Source of the DNA: Coturnix japonica
Taxonomy: Eukaryota > Chordata > Aves > Galliformes > Phasianidae
Assembly (NCBI RefSeq): GCF_001577835.2
Contig: NC_029521.1
Location: 19,622,470 to 19,686,469, forward strand
Length of the DNA: 64,000 bases
Direction of reading: 5' to 3'
Positions 1-15,000 of this stretch are shown in pieces (the stretch's first letter is position 1; every line of letters begins with the position of its first letter). The position numbers and the translations under genes are program-made. The notes beneath the pieces were generated by a model that saw only the letters and a list, made by a program, of their open reading frames with translations, made no database searches and was not told the DNA's origin.

Positions 1-3000
1 AAGTTGCCCTGAGCTTGAATCGCCACATGGACTTCCAGGGGTGGGAAAACCCTCCAGTGTGTACAGACTGCATCATTAATCTGGCTGGTTGATCAGGTCA
101 GGGTGTTGTGCTCTTGGTTTCCAAGTCAGCTGCAGACCACGAGGTTTACTAAAAGACTGTCCTGTTTCCCCCACAGCTACTCAGCACCAAGGCAGGGCAT
201 AACTCTGAAGTGTTTTCATGTACATACTCGCATTTTATTACTCTAGGAAATAAAGCAGAGCACACAGACATCACAGAAAGATAACTACGCAGCTACCATT
301 TCCTCTTGAAGTAAAGGCAGCTTTCTTGATGGCAGCACACAACTTAGTAAAAAAAGACATACACTGTTCGCTTTTTATTTTCTTACATCTATCTCAATTC
401 AAAGATTGTGCTCTTATTTCTTTAACTTCCAAGTGTGAAGTTTCAGTGGGCAACCAGACACAAAATCCACTGGGGAGAAACTCTACCAACAAGACAGAAA
501 GTTTGACAGATCCAAAGAGCCAAACAGCCTAAGAAAGAAAGTGCTCAATAGCACAAAACATCAGAACAGAAGTTTGTTAGAATCCCAAACATTTCTCAAA
601 CTTAAAGCAATTTTTTCATATCCAGCACAAACAAGTTGTTATTGTTTCATTGCCAGGCAAAATAAGGGGACATCACTACCTACCAGCATTTACCTCTATA
701 TATAATGCTACCCCAGCACAGAGTAATAACAGCTTCAAATACAATCAAAGTCTGAAAAATGGACTGGAAGTGTGATTCTACATAGAAAACTAAATATAGT
801 TGCATCACCCATCATTTAAAATTTGATGATGATCAGGAAACTGCAAGAGCCTGCAAAAGTTTACTGAATGCTTCTGAACTGAGAGGCAGCTTTTATCTTA
901 TAGGTAAGCCAGGAGCCATTTGATTCTGTTATCTGTGACTGTAAGAGTCTATCTTATGCTAAAGAAACCTCTGGCATAAGCCATTACATGATTGCCCCAA
1001 TGAAGAATAGGCCTTCTGCCTCCAGCTAACTGACAGCTTCCTGACAATCCTTAAGACATGCAAGGATACACCACTTCATCAAGTCAAGTGACTGCTTTAC
1101 TGCAACGCTAGTGAGAAGAAGGATCTTGATCACAGAAACAAAGCTGAATCTTGACTACAGTGAAGTACACCTGACATCTTAAGAAGGTTTCCAGAAACTC
1201 TGGAAAGCACCCATAGCTTTTTCAGACCGATGGCTCAGCCTCAACTGAGGTAGAAATGATGATTTAGGTGAAATCATGGGGTATTCCAGGCAGCTAACAG
1301 AAAGAAGGCAGGATCATTAGAAGTGGGGACAGAAGGGAAGCTATTCACCTTAAATTAAATCATTAAAAATAAATCCATACAGAGGAAAGGTTTGTAACAC
1401 CGAAAGCCATAAGCTACGGAACACAATATAACAACTAGCTGTCAGAGCTGAAGCTGTATTTCAAAATGATCCTTAAGTGATGATTCTGTGCACCCACAAC
1501 ACAAGGAGCAAACAAACACAAAGGGAGCACCGCTGAGCCCAGCCAGCTTCGTGGCCCTTAGCATAACAGTAGCAAAGGCACAATGCTACAGAGTAAGCAC
1601 ACTGTAACTCTCGCACAGATCACTGAGGACACAGTTGTATTACTATTGTTACTCTTGTGCCAGGAAAAAATAAACAGCGGCAGAAATATCCCTACTTGTC
1701 CTTCAGTGAACACCTGAGATTGCGCCACTAAGAAGCCAGAGCCCTGACCCTCCTTCAGATGCTGAGAAGTAAGGGCTGCTGACAACCTCATAACAAAAAG
1801 CTACAGCAGCCAAACTTTTGGTGCTGAAATGAGTTGTGGGAACTGCAATTGCCAGATGTGAGGGAGCATTGCTGGGAGCAAGGGAGCTTTCTTCTGAAAA
1901 GGAAAAACTACACACAGATGCAAGGAACGTGCAGTAAGGAGTGATGAAACAGGCTGACCTCTGGTGCTCAGTGGAAACTCTCCTCAAACACAAGGTCACC
2001 AAGAAGTCTCTCACTGTTACTGAGATGCAGCATTCGCCATGACATCAGGTAGCAATTCTTACTAATCCTTCAGCTACAGGCACACGTCCTCAGTTCCATC
2101 AGCTATTCCTGCAGATGTGCTTCACAGGAGAATGAATGTGAACTGAAGGTCACATTCAGAACAAAAATCTTGATAGTTGGGTTGATGCAAAAATAATGTG
2201 ATAGAGAAAACATCCCTTATGATGGCCATGCAAGATATCAAAGTTATATCCAAGTCTATTTTCTGGATAACTGCAGTAAATTTGGTGCCTACAAGCATAT
2301 ATAACAGTTTCAATTGCACTTAGATGAGTCATATATGCATCACTTTTAGCTCCTACCATCATCTTTAAGTCTTTCCCAATCCAAGTAGTTCTATGCAGGT
2401 TGACAAAGCTCAGTCCCCACCGTGTCATTTATTCTAACACATTATCAGATTGCCATAATTCAGAAAGTCACGTTACCCACAGTACTTGGTTTGAGGCAAC
2501 CCCATCCCCCTCACAGCTCGTTTTCCTTTTAGTTGAAGTCTGATGCCTGAAAGCAATGTGTGCAATCTGAACCTGAGAGAAGACAGCAGTCCCACTAAGC
2601 TTCCATACACCAAGTTTCTCAAACTCAAACAACAGCAGAATCTCCAATATACTCACAGTTAACCAAATGAGGGGGTTTCTATTCAGGAACATGCCACAGA
2701 GGCATCTGCAGGTCAGCCTTCCCAAACAGCAAGCCTTGTTTGGATTTTGCAGCTGGGATCTCAATAAAAAGAAGCCTTAGTAGACCAGTTACTGCCTCAG
2801 GTCTGTTCAAAGAATGAAGGCCCTGTTCAGGATGTTCTGCAGATCTTCAACTGATTTGTTGGTGGCAGCCTCCTAATAAGCTGCCAACCACAAACTGCCT
2901 GTTTGCAATCTGAATTCAGTTCTCCAGGTAATATACAAACAAAGCTTCTCAAGCTTAGTATTCCACACCATGCTGTGCTTCTGAATTCAACGGAGACCAA

Positions 3001-6000
3001 AATATCTGTAACAACCTCTGTGTGAAGAAACAACAGAAGCACTTTGCTGTTTCTGCTTCACTAGAAAAGCCTCCGAGCTCTGCAGATCAGGGTCACCATC
3101 CACTGCTATTGTATCCAAAGCAGCTTTTTTTTTGTAACTTCTGGACAATCCTTTCAGAAAAGAATCCCATAAATGGATTTCCTAATCCCTGGGCAGGAGC
3201 TGCCAGCAGGACAACTGTATAAACAGTGAAGGAATTCGATACAAACTGCTTCTGCTGCTTACACGCAAATCATCTGCTTCTAAATGATTTCAAGGCCAGA
3301 GTGGCGCTCAGATATTGGAAGCTACAAAGCAACCTCACATCTGTGACACTTTGCTACCATCTTCCCTGAAGTACATTCTTTCCTACAGAGTTATTTACAT
3401 ATGATTTTATTACATATTATTCAACCGGAGTATCACATATATTTAATGAACAAACACAACATGAAGAAAGAACAAGGAATTGCCAGAGACAGCATGCGCA
3501 AGAAGCAAAGAACTAATTCACGCATGCAGCCTACTTGCCACCACCATCAGTTTCATACCTTCCACCCTCTGAAGGTTATTTCTCTACAGCCAGTGTTTTA
3601 TAAGTGCTCTTCAGTACCAGAAACATCTCTATGATCAAGGAACATTAGACATTGAGCACACACTGAGCTCCAGATTTTATGAAATTAAAATAATTAACAG
3701 GACTTAATGAACCTTGAGTTCCCTTGAAAACCTGAAAGTGATCACAGCAAACTTGCCTTCCCATAAAACCACTGGAGTAGCACCAGAGGGGCAAGCAAAG
3801 GAACTAAGCATGGAAACTGAATGCAGTAAGATACCAAAGTGTTGCAAAACACTGCACTTTTCAAGCACGTGGTCTTCAGAAAACATCTGCCAAAGTAGCT
3901 AAGCCAAGGAAGAACTGCAGTCTTACCCAAATTAATTATCCACACACAAAGCTGGACAGTAGGTGTGAAAACACAGAAACTGTAACCAATTATTTCAAAG
4001 TATTGGCCAAAAATACTGGTAAGAGCTTTAACAAAAGAAATTCAAACCACGTGCAGAGAGAGGTGCCTTCTGTTAAAAGGGGACGAGAACAGAAGAAAGT
4101 CATTGGAAAACAAGGGCTGCAGAGGAACCTGCAGAGCCCACAGCCACACAATGCACACTGCCATCAGCATCCCAGTCACTTCAGTCATTGAAATAGTTGC
4201 TTACAGTAATGCTTCAATCAACAATTCCATTAAATGGTCATACTTGAATAGGAGACATTCCAAGAAGTGATCATCTCAAAAATACATATTTTAAAAATAG
4301 CACACCAGTTTAATGCTGACTTCTTAATCATTGAGCTGATAATTACCACCAGATAATTGCTTACATAACAGAAAACATGCAATCTCTCATTTTACAATAA
4401 CTGCACAACCACAAAATACATTTTAAAAGGAAGCTGTACTATCAGTGCTGCAACAAACATCTTAGCACAGGGCTTTGCTCCTCCAGATAACTGGTTCCTT
4501 ACAAGTTCCAGAGTAACAGAACCTGCAACATGAGGATTAAATACATATAGATAGATACAGATATTCAGCGTGCAAAGTCTTACAGTTACTCGATGCATGT
4601 ATTCCTACAGATATTTGGCTATTCCAAGTATTTCAAAATCCCTCCTAGGCTCGTATTCATTCATTCAGAAGTCTGAAGCGGTCTTTCNATATCTCGAGCA
4701 CAGCCTGAAGATTGTATACGTTCCTGGATTAACCTACAGTTAATCTTATTAGACAAAGAGCCAAGATTTTCAAGAATGAACACTAGAGCTGTACCACTAA
4801 ATAAAGCTGGCTCATTTAGAAAGCAACCAGGAAATTCTTCCTTCTCCTGCACCCATTTTGCAGTCAGGCTGCAGAAAAACTGTTTCTACCAGCAGGCTTC
4901 TGAATATGCATAAAGCCAATAAAGCTAATTACATTTCAAAAAATAATCTACGTGCAATTAAGATACTGGCAACATTTTAATGCAAAAAATGGTTTAAATA
5001 TACTAACATCCTAGTCTTGGGATATCCAGTCAAGCTACGCAAAGAGATGTGTTTGTCCCTTGCATACTCCCAAATGTGGAAGTAGGATCAGAAACTGGAT
5101 CTGGAAGAAAGGGTAAACAGCATGTTAGTTCATTCACAGAGGACACTACGTTTGGAGATGTTGCAAACATTAGCAAATACATCAAATGCCCTGAAGAGAA
5201 AAAATCAAGTCAGTTTTGAAACAAAAATCTCACAAAAAATAACTTCAAACACTCAATGGAGAGGAAACATGGGGGGTACAGGAAGAAAGAGTAAAACGAA
5301 AGAAACCTAGAAGCAGCAACAGCGGACAGTCAGCCGAACATTTGCAATGAAAAACAGTTTGGAGTTGCAGAAGCATCAAACAGAGCAGGGAAATTAAAGT
5401 TCTTTCTACAGTCTTTTGAGTCGGTAACAATAGCCATTTCCTAACACAATTGCCAGGGACTGAAAAATTCCCCTTCACTCCCAGCAAGTGGAAAGCTCTT
5501 CTCAATGGCAAATCAAGTTCTGCAGGAGGTAGGGTTTAATTTTTTTTAAGCAAAGTTAACATACGGTTAGCATAAGCCTACGCAGCAGGTTTTTCCAGTA
5601 CTTCTGCTGCGTGAGGCTTTGTGCAGGAACAGGAGGAAGCTAACAAAATGAATCCATTTTTACAGGTGCAACTCAACCTTGCATTGTTCAGATTTATTCA
5701 TGTGGTCCCCGAGCAAAGAAACCTAAACAGCTCGTTCAACCGTTTGCAAGAAGAGAATTAAAACCTTTCACCCTCCACTTCAGCCCTCAAGTTACTTCTC
5801 TGAGAACAAGGATTTCCACTCGTCTGTGGCAGCGGATGCCCGCTCCACCCAGCTGTAGGGTCAAGCTAAAGGCAGCCATCTCTTTTCACCTCTGCTGATG
5901 GCCTTCAAGGGCCTTCCTTCTCCCCTGCACCTCCTAAGTTCAAATGCGGCTGGTTAAGTAACCAGTGTGTATCTCTGAGGACTGTCGAGCCTTTGCTCTT

Positions 6001-9000
6001 CAGGAAGGCTTCCAGGCATGAACTGTGAAACATTTATTCTACTTTATTCCCAAATAAACAGAACAGAGTAATTCTGCAGGACTTGTTACCCTCAGTAACA
6101 AGGTTTCAGTGAAGAACCAAACGCTTTATACCCAGGGCAATCCACAGATCGAAACCAGAAAGGAAGGAAAAAATAAAGGAAAAGAACAAAAAACCCAGCC
6201 CCTTTCAATAGAAGCAGTATTTCTGCCTATCATGTTGCTGCCTCTTAGAACAAGCTCCAGCACAGTGACTTATGCTTCAGTTTGCACACCATCATCACAT
6301 CCAAACAGGAGACTGAAGGCTTTCCCTCCTGCCTCCTCCTGACAACTGCTAAGCTAAGTGATTTCTGAGGTAAGCCATCCTATGGCATCCTATAGCATCC
6401 TACAGCTTCTGCTTGTGGTGTGATGGTAAGAACTAAGAAACACTAACCCATCTTTCCAACTTGTATGTAAGGAAAAAGGTGCACGATTGCTCTTATTTCT
6501 GTAGAGACTAAAAGTGCGGATGACCCAAACAGGTAAACAAAACCCTTATCTTAATGGATTAAGCCAACACGAACATCCAGAAGTACGTTAATTATCCTAC
6601 TTTGGGGTTAGAGTGAAGATTACCATTATTCTGTAAGAATTAGGATCAAGAAATTCTTATGAGATCCCTACAGGAGGGCATAAAGATAGTGAGATTCATC
6701 TGATTCGATCTCTGGAAGCTACTTTTTGTTGACAACGGGTAATGATGATCCCAATGTCTTCATTATAGAAAATTATAGAGAAACTGATACTATCAACATT
6801 ATTAAAATCAACACACTGGATTAAAGATTTATCTACTTGCTGGAGATGTACTGCAATTGGAGGCATATGAACTAGGCAAGGCAGCATTGGGTGCAAAATG
6901 AGGTTTGTCCAACTCAAGAGCTTTAAAGGAAGGGGAAAAAAAACCACAACAGCAGCAAAACACGTGTGTACAAAATACCCTGTGTAAGTGAACTACGAAA
7001 AGCACAGTAAGACCACTCAACATTCCACAGCTCACTAAACTAAAGTTCCAAGAAGATGGATCACTGCTAACTGAAGGCTACCGCTATGAGGAACTCTGCA
7101 ACGTCTTCAATGTCACGAAGCTACTATTACTGACTACCTGGCACTTTAATCCACAATAAATCCACCTCTCCGCTGACAGGGCTGATCCCACTCATCCTCT
7201 CCACCCCTGGCTGCTCACTCATCTTGCATTTGCAAGGCAATACGACAAGGTGGCTCAGGGATCAGTACCACAAATTGTTGTCACGGGAAAATCTGCTTCT
7301 GTCACACATTGCCTGGACACTTTCTATTTTCCTGACACAGGACAAAGGCTTTTCCTGAACGATTTTCTATACTGATCACCATTAAACACCTGTAACCTTC
7401 ACGAGCAATGTGGGAGGTTAAGCAACATAAACATTGCTCTTTATCAGAAACGAGCGCCCAAGTTACTGCCCAAACCTGCACATAATATGAACTCAACACA
7501 AATTCACACTTCAGCAACGGCTGCAGTTGGACTTGCAGTCTCCTCAAAGTCATGCTGCAATGCATTACTGTAGTTGCTCTGGTGTAAGGTGACTCAGACA
7601 CATCCCTTTCCTTCTCTTAAAAATGTACACTGAATTCTTGTAGCATCTTCTACAGATACTGATTCAAATTGATGCATCTTAACCTCAATGTCCAATAAAC
7701 GTTGATATTTTCCACTAAAACAGAGATTTCTCTGAAAAGGAATGAAATCATTCTCTGAAATGTAACTTTCTCCAGAGCTGTTTTTATTACTGTAACATAA
7801 TCCAGTTAAAAAAAAAGATAGCATTCTGTTTGGTTTGGAAAAAGAACAGCTTCTGGCTCAACAGCCAACACCGTGTTCTATCAAGTATTCTCAAGGACCA
7901 TTTTCTGATGTAGTTTTTCCAAAAATAAAGGCTTTCTGATGCAGCTCTGTGCTGTCCTAACCATAACTCACCAACCAAGGACAACCACATTTTACAATAG
8001 CTTTTTTCTGAATAATCTCTATTAGGCTTTCTAAGCTAAAACCAGAGAACATCAACGTAGCACAAACCACAGCACCTGCCTACCCTCCCTCAGCAGCCTC
8101 TCCCCTCAGCTTTATGCTACAGCTCCAATAAGCACAGGCTTCAGAAGAATGTGCTTCCAGGAGGACAGCGGGTACTTACCTAAATCCACTACCACCAAAA
8201 CACGAGCGATTCTGTCCACCTCTCAAAAATGCTTCATTGGAAGGACTGTCAGCATTTAGTCAGTGGTTCTGCTACCTCCAAATGAAACAGCGCTGATTTC
8301 CCCTCTGCATTTGGTTATGCTCAGCCCCATCCCACCCCATCTCCCGACCCCCCAAAAAACAAACAAACAAACCACTGCTGGAAACACCTATTTTAAGCTC
8401 GATTTTGCTGAAAAAGATGTTTTGCTGCTCTGGCTGACCTCTCTTTCTTTTTTACTGGGTTTCACAGACAAAGCTCCCAGCTAAACTAACCATCCCATTT
8501 CACATGGTACTCGCAGCCCACTTATTCCCAAAGCAAAACAACAACAATTTCTGATTTTCGTCCCAGATGCACCTTTGTCCTTCTTCAGTGGATGCAACCA
8601 AACCAAGTCATTATACAGCTAGTAACATTTATCATCTCCTGTTCTAACAGCATTCTTTGTGAAGCCTGACCCTCACTTATGCTAGACCCAGATTTCCAAA
8701 GGAGACCTAGTTTTAGAGAACTATTCACTTTCCTTCACTGGTTCCTAGAGGAAGAACTGCTGGGACACCCCAAGGCTCTGACGCCTGTGACCTCAGAGCC
8801 CTCATCCTCCTCTCCTCGCACCAAGCTCAAGGGGAGGAGCCACCTGAGTGAAAGAATGCATCACCAAGGAGATCCAAAGGCTGCAGACAAGCATTCTACA
8901 TGGTATTTCCAAAAATTAGAGCCAGCTTATGACTTCAGCGAGGCCACTCTGAGTGAAAGATCACATGCCCAAGATCAACCAAATCTGCTTTTGCTCCTAA

Positions 9001-12000
9001 CACCACGCTGAGCATGGACTGCCAGCAGTGAGACTGTTCCTGCCTCGAGGAAGGGATCCCTGCCCATGACAGCTCACCCACCAGCCAAGCTCCAGCAGGT
9101 ACCTGTGCCCTCCCGCAGCCCCTGCAAAGGAAGGGCTGGCAGCTCAGAGGCACTTCAGACCCGGTTTACAAACAGAGCCAGGTACAACTGCATGGGCAAA
9201 AGTAAGGGGCAGCAAATCACAGCGTTCAGAACAAGAATCATTTTTAAAAGAAAGCTCTGCCTCAACAAACAGAATCTCACAACTACGCTATAAATTCAAC
9301 GCTCTTAACCCTGTAAGCCTGCCAGTAGAAACCAGCTCTGCAATTAGCTCTGTGTGCTGCTTAGATGGAACCATCAAAACCCTCCTAAGCAGCACCACGG
9401 CATGCTGAGAGCTAAGACCTGTCTGCTCTAAAGATGAGATCAGGGAAATCACTCACCTCTTCCCTGAGACTGAGTATGAAAGAACTATTTCTCTTCTTCC
9501 CTTACAACAAAGCAAAGCCCTCTGAGTTTCAGTACCGGATGAAAGAGAGAAAGGAGAGGACCTTGAGCTGGTTGTAGGGTTAGGATGCTGAAACACCCAC
9601 AAGCATGAAAGAAGGAGAGGCTGGTTTCTCAGGAGCTAACATTTTCACAAAGACTTTCCTTTTTTTAAGTAGGTTTAGTAGTTTCAGTGCCGAAAAATCC
9701 AAATGAAAAGTTTCCAAATATAACTGCTTACTTTCCGAAGTTTGTGAGGTGTCATCACAAGTGCATTTAGCTGCTAAAGTTCATCAACATGTCAGTAAGT
9801 ATAGACCAACAAAGCTGTGATTGACTTCTTCCTGCATGCCTTCCCCTCCATCACCCACTACACACAAGCTGCATAAGGCATTTCCTAACGCAGGAGTCCC
9901 TGGGCTACCTGGCATAGAAAAAATTGCAAGTCCTATGTGCTCTTCTCATTTGGAAGCACTGAATTGAGTTCAAAGTACAAGCAGCAGGAAGACATGTATT
10001 CAAGATTAGTCACAGGCAAACAGATGATTTAGGAACAAAAACCGATCTGTTTGCTACAGGCGAGGAGCCTCCATGGCAGGATGGACTACCATTCTGCAAC
10101 ATCTTTGACTTACAAAGTCATTTTTTAATCTAATTTGAAACTGAGTAACTTGTTGAACGGAGTAACCTCTGAACTCTATATTTGTACTGTTATTGCACTC
10201 GGTCTGTGAGCTCAGCCACGGTTCCAGTAAAATAAAGTGAGCTGCAGGAGGACAGGATGGGCTACTTGGGCTTTGGTACCCAGAAGAGCAACGCACGTGG
10301 GGATTACCAAACAGCTTACTGTCCTCACCGTGCTTCTGGCACCCTTTACTCATTAAAATAAATCAGTCACCCTTCTTGAGACCAGAAAGGCAGTTTATCT
10401 TTTGCTTCTGACTATCTGCCAACGTGCGGCACTGACATCAGCAGACACTGGAGCCCATGTACTCAACATCTCATTCACAGCCTTGCCAGGGAGGAGTACT
10501 AATGAACTCTTCCGATTCTGTAGCAGTTTGGCTTTCACAGCACAGCTCTTGAAAGGGGAAAAATACAGAAGCCTTGATTATAGGCAGTGTTGCGCTTAGA
10601 CAGACCTACATAATCCCATTCTAACCTTTCTCCAGAAGTTAGCTTTCAATCTGAGCTTTTCCGGGATAAGCCAGTTTAGCGATATCCACTTTTGGTTAAA
10701 ACTGGCTTCAAAATAGCAAGGTACGAGAAGAGAAAGGAAAGGAAGTTCAATCCTAATCTAACAGATGACCAACTATCATCTCATACTCCAACACCTACAG
10801 CCACTTCGGAAAAGAAAGCAGCCCTTATTTACAAATCATTTAGAAGTTATTTTCTAACCATGGGCTCCTGAAAAACATGAAGACCCCACACAACTTACAC
10901 TACAGGCAATAGGGTTGTTTTCCCACAGCTGCTTCTTGCCAGCTCCAGGTTTAAAATCACCAACCTCACAGAGCTCTGGCAAAACAAAGCTCTCTCGACA
11001 GCATTCCTGCTGAATCCAAGCGTGCGTGCCCAAAAGACCTCAGCAAGGCCTGTCTCAACAGAGCACTGAAGTTACCCGCTCCCAGATCACCACGTATCAC
11101 TCCAGGAAAACTGCAGAGGGCACAGATTTTGTGAAGGGTGTACAAAAATACTCCTGGAAGACACCAGAACTGGGTCCTCTTAACAGCACACAGTGCCAGA
11201 AGACACATTTTAGCGCTGTATGAATGCACAGGATGACAATGAGGGCAGGGAAGTAAAAGGAAAAAAGACTGCAGGCAGTACATAAGCATTTAGTGAGCAA
11301 TACCAATGCCTGTACTCTAGTTGTTATAATTTTGTTATAGAAGCTACAGATGAATGATAACCATGGAGGTAAGTGAAACATTCCAACTCGTGCTGAAGAC
11401 GAGAACAACTTTTCCAATGGGCATTTACAGCCAGCAAAGGGCACTTCCCTTCCTTAGCAGCGAGATCGATTAGACTGAGAAACTACAAGCAAAAGAAACC
11501 ACCGTAGATGCTTCTTTGAAAGGAAGTTTCTGTCACTGTTTGTTTCAGAAGCCAGTTCTAGCAGAGGGCCCCTTTTTTATTCAAAAAGACAAACAAAAGA
11601 CCGAGAAGTCCCAAGAGATATTACAGTATCACACACACATACATTTAAATTCCACTAATCACCTTAAAATATTCAGTGGAAAGGGATGAGGCAGATACGC
11701 TCCTCCTTTTCTAAAGGATGTAAATGGAAGCACTGCTTTAAAAAGATTGATTTTAAGTTTCCTTAAGGTCAAAAAGTAAAGACATTTCCATGCACTTCTA
11801 TTCTCTTGGTTTTGCAGAGTAAAATGGAAGTTATTACGTACTGACCTCTGCAAAAATAGTTCTTCACTCAACTGATCCAACAGCACATTCTCAGAGATGC
11901 TTCAAGAGGCCACAATAAAATACCACCAATAAAGCAGCTTTCATCACTTTTGCCACTATTCTAAAACCTAACCTAGAAGGGAACCAAACCTGAAACAAAG

Positions 12001-15000
12001 TCTGCAATAATCCTTGCCTACCTCCCACTTGTTCGTGAATAGGACAAAACAGCAAACAAAGAAATGGATGCATCCAGAAGAAGGCCAAAGCCAAGCAAGC
12101 CCATTTGCTGGTGGCATTTAAACAAAGCTATTAAGACCTAATCACAATCCATTTTGCACATTGCAACACATATGTCTCAAGTGCAAGCCTACAAAACACA
12201 AGCCCAAAAGGGGCTTCTGGCCACAAGACACAAGGCTGAAGTGCACATGCAGCTTGCTCATCTGAGGCTACCCCACAACAAAACTGACCCAAACAGTTGC
12301 TGGTTCATTAAGCACAGGCAGAGTACACAAGAGGGCTTTTGCACATGAATTGCTATGGAAAGTTGAACAGCTGCAGGACTAGCCTGTCCTTGCAAGGCAG
12401 GAGGCTGATGTCGGGTTGTGTTACACAGGTAATGCAGTTAGGTGCTGTCTGTGTTCCAGTGGGAGCCAAACAGCAAGCTGCTGAGCACAACTGACCCCGA
12501 CACCACGACGTGAAGAGCATCAGCACTGTGGAAGGAGCAGTGTGGGGAACTGCAGGCTGCGGGGTGGAACTTTCACATCCTTTTGTTAACGTAACCAAAG
12601 AAAAGAAGAAATAGAGAAGTGAACAACTCTGCAGCTCCATGACCTGTTCCTCTTCTTACTCTGCCAGTTACTCCACTTCCGAAACACGACCACTACCACT
12701 CAACTCCAACAGCAGCTGAGGTGGGAGGAAGGTCACTGTGCACAGACTGACCTGTGTAATTCTCCAGGCAGATATTGAATATTGTACACATTATGTATTA
12801 AAGAAAAAAGTTCAAAGAGAACCAGGAAATTTTTCATTAGTAAACTCAACTCAAGAGTTAAGAGATTGCCTGGTAGCCTCTGCTATCTTTCCACACTGCT
12901 GGATTCAGCTTCTGAAAGCTTCCTTTGTTAACGAATACTAGGCTCTTGTCCAGTCGTCTTTTCTCCCCCTTCTCCCTTCCATAAAATATCATGGTCCTCA
13001 GGGCATAAGGAGCATCCTTTGTCTCCCTGCAAGTCTTCCCAGTGCAGCCACTTTGCAGCCGCTTCTAGAAAATGCAACAGGATTACCATCTTCTCTCCTT
13101 AAAGGAAGTGGAAAAATTAAATGGATGCATCTAACAGCAGTTTTACAACACAGGAAGTGACGTCCTGCAGAAATGCTGAAACACCATAACCTCCACCTCA
13201 TCTCAATGGGCAGGCAGCATTGAAGAGTAACTTCAATCTCCTACTCAGCTTTGAGAGCTGAGTTCCTGTCAACTCACCCTAAAAGAGCACGTGCTACTGC
13301 TGCACAGCATGGAAAACAAAGTAAATGTGAGGTGAGAGATAAATGCTCTGAGGACAAGCAGAATCACAAATCATACAATGACAACAACACAAAATGATTA
13401 CAACTTCCTTCAAGAGAAAAAGAAAAGCTGAAGCTCTCACATTTCTGAGAAGATACTGAGGCCAAATGGATTTTTCAGGAGTTCTAAGGATCCCCAAAAG
13501 CCTGCAGAGACCCTGGGGAGAGATGGTGGAAAGCTGTAACTTATTAATGGACATATTGGACAAGAGCAGCCAGCATGGTTGGGAAAGCTAAGCCCACATG
13601 ATTAGAGAGTGAGCATGGTATGAGACACAGAGCTTTGAAGAAAGAGAGAACCAAGGAAACTGCTTCACACAAGTGAACTTAATGCATGTATAAATTAGCA
13701 CCTACTCAATGAAAGACAACTTAAGACTTGTACATGGGTTAGGGCTGTTGAACTGATGTCACACATCACCCTCTGCTTCTCCATCCCCTGCAATGTCGTG
13801 GCACAGAATTAAATATATATATATATCAATTGCTTCCCAGCCAGGTGCAGTTGGGGCACTGATTCACTAGGGGCCACATAGAGATGTGCATTACAAGGGT
13901 ACTATTTGAGCTGGCAAATATAACCACAGTCTGTAGTGTCATTAAAAGACAGAAGAGCACAACTCAAGAACTGACTGTCATTGGAAGAGACTGTCCGGTG
14001 TCCTGCTCCCTCCCCTTCACCCTATGGATGTGACTCCATACAGTGCTTCAGATGAGCTCAGTGCTCACCTCACACCTAAGCAAGATGATTCAGGTCACCC
14101 CGTAGCACCAGAAGATGGCTGGTTCTGCAGAGCCTTCTGTTCAGTGAAGCACTGCCATGGCAAGAGATAAGAGCCTGGATTGGTCCAGACAAACTCCTCT
14201 GACCTGTCCTCAGACATCTCTGTAAGCCTTGAATTTCTCAGAGAACTAAAGCATCCATGCACAAACCTTCTAGAACCACAGCTTCATACTCTTAATGGTG
14301 AGAATATACGTGCACAGGAGGGCAAGGTAGAAGACTGGAAAGTCCCCCGTGAAATACTATAGCCATATCGTTTCTACCCCTATCAGCATGAGACAGCTAC
14401 CTCTCGCTGACCCTACGACAAGCCTGTCCTCCTAAAACTGTGCCTAAACAGACTGTAAGGGAGTATTCTCTTCGCTATGTTTCACTAGCAACAAAAGAGC
14501 ACAGGTTCTCAGACAAAAACTGCATACAAGACTTGTCTGGATGTAAGACAGCCTAAGATGGCAGAGCATTAAGACATTTAAGAGCTACGTGATAAGGATT
14601 TAGACACGTCAGCAAACGAGGATTTCATATCACCCATCCTTAATGAAAGTGCAGCTGTAAACTCAAATACTGCTGCGTACAGAAGTATAACCTCGGTATA
14701 TGGCAGAAGGGGCATAAAAAATTTGAACAGTCCTACGGCTGATCTTCTTAAATGGTGCTTCTAACCCAAAACTGCTCATCTGTAGATGTGTTTGTCCTAC
14801 AAAGATGTCATCGAGATGGATTTGGACTGGTTTTGCTGTAAGTACCGTAATTCATTTTGAGATCTATTCAGCGTGGATGGACTCTGAGCACCGTAAGTTC
14901 TTAGTTAAAAATTAAGCAAAAGAGCCCGTACTTCCTGCAGGATGTCCGTGTCTAAAGAAGGAAACCTCCCACCTTGCAGTGATGGTTATTACTTTGCACA

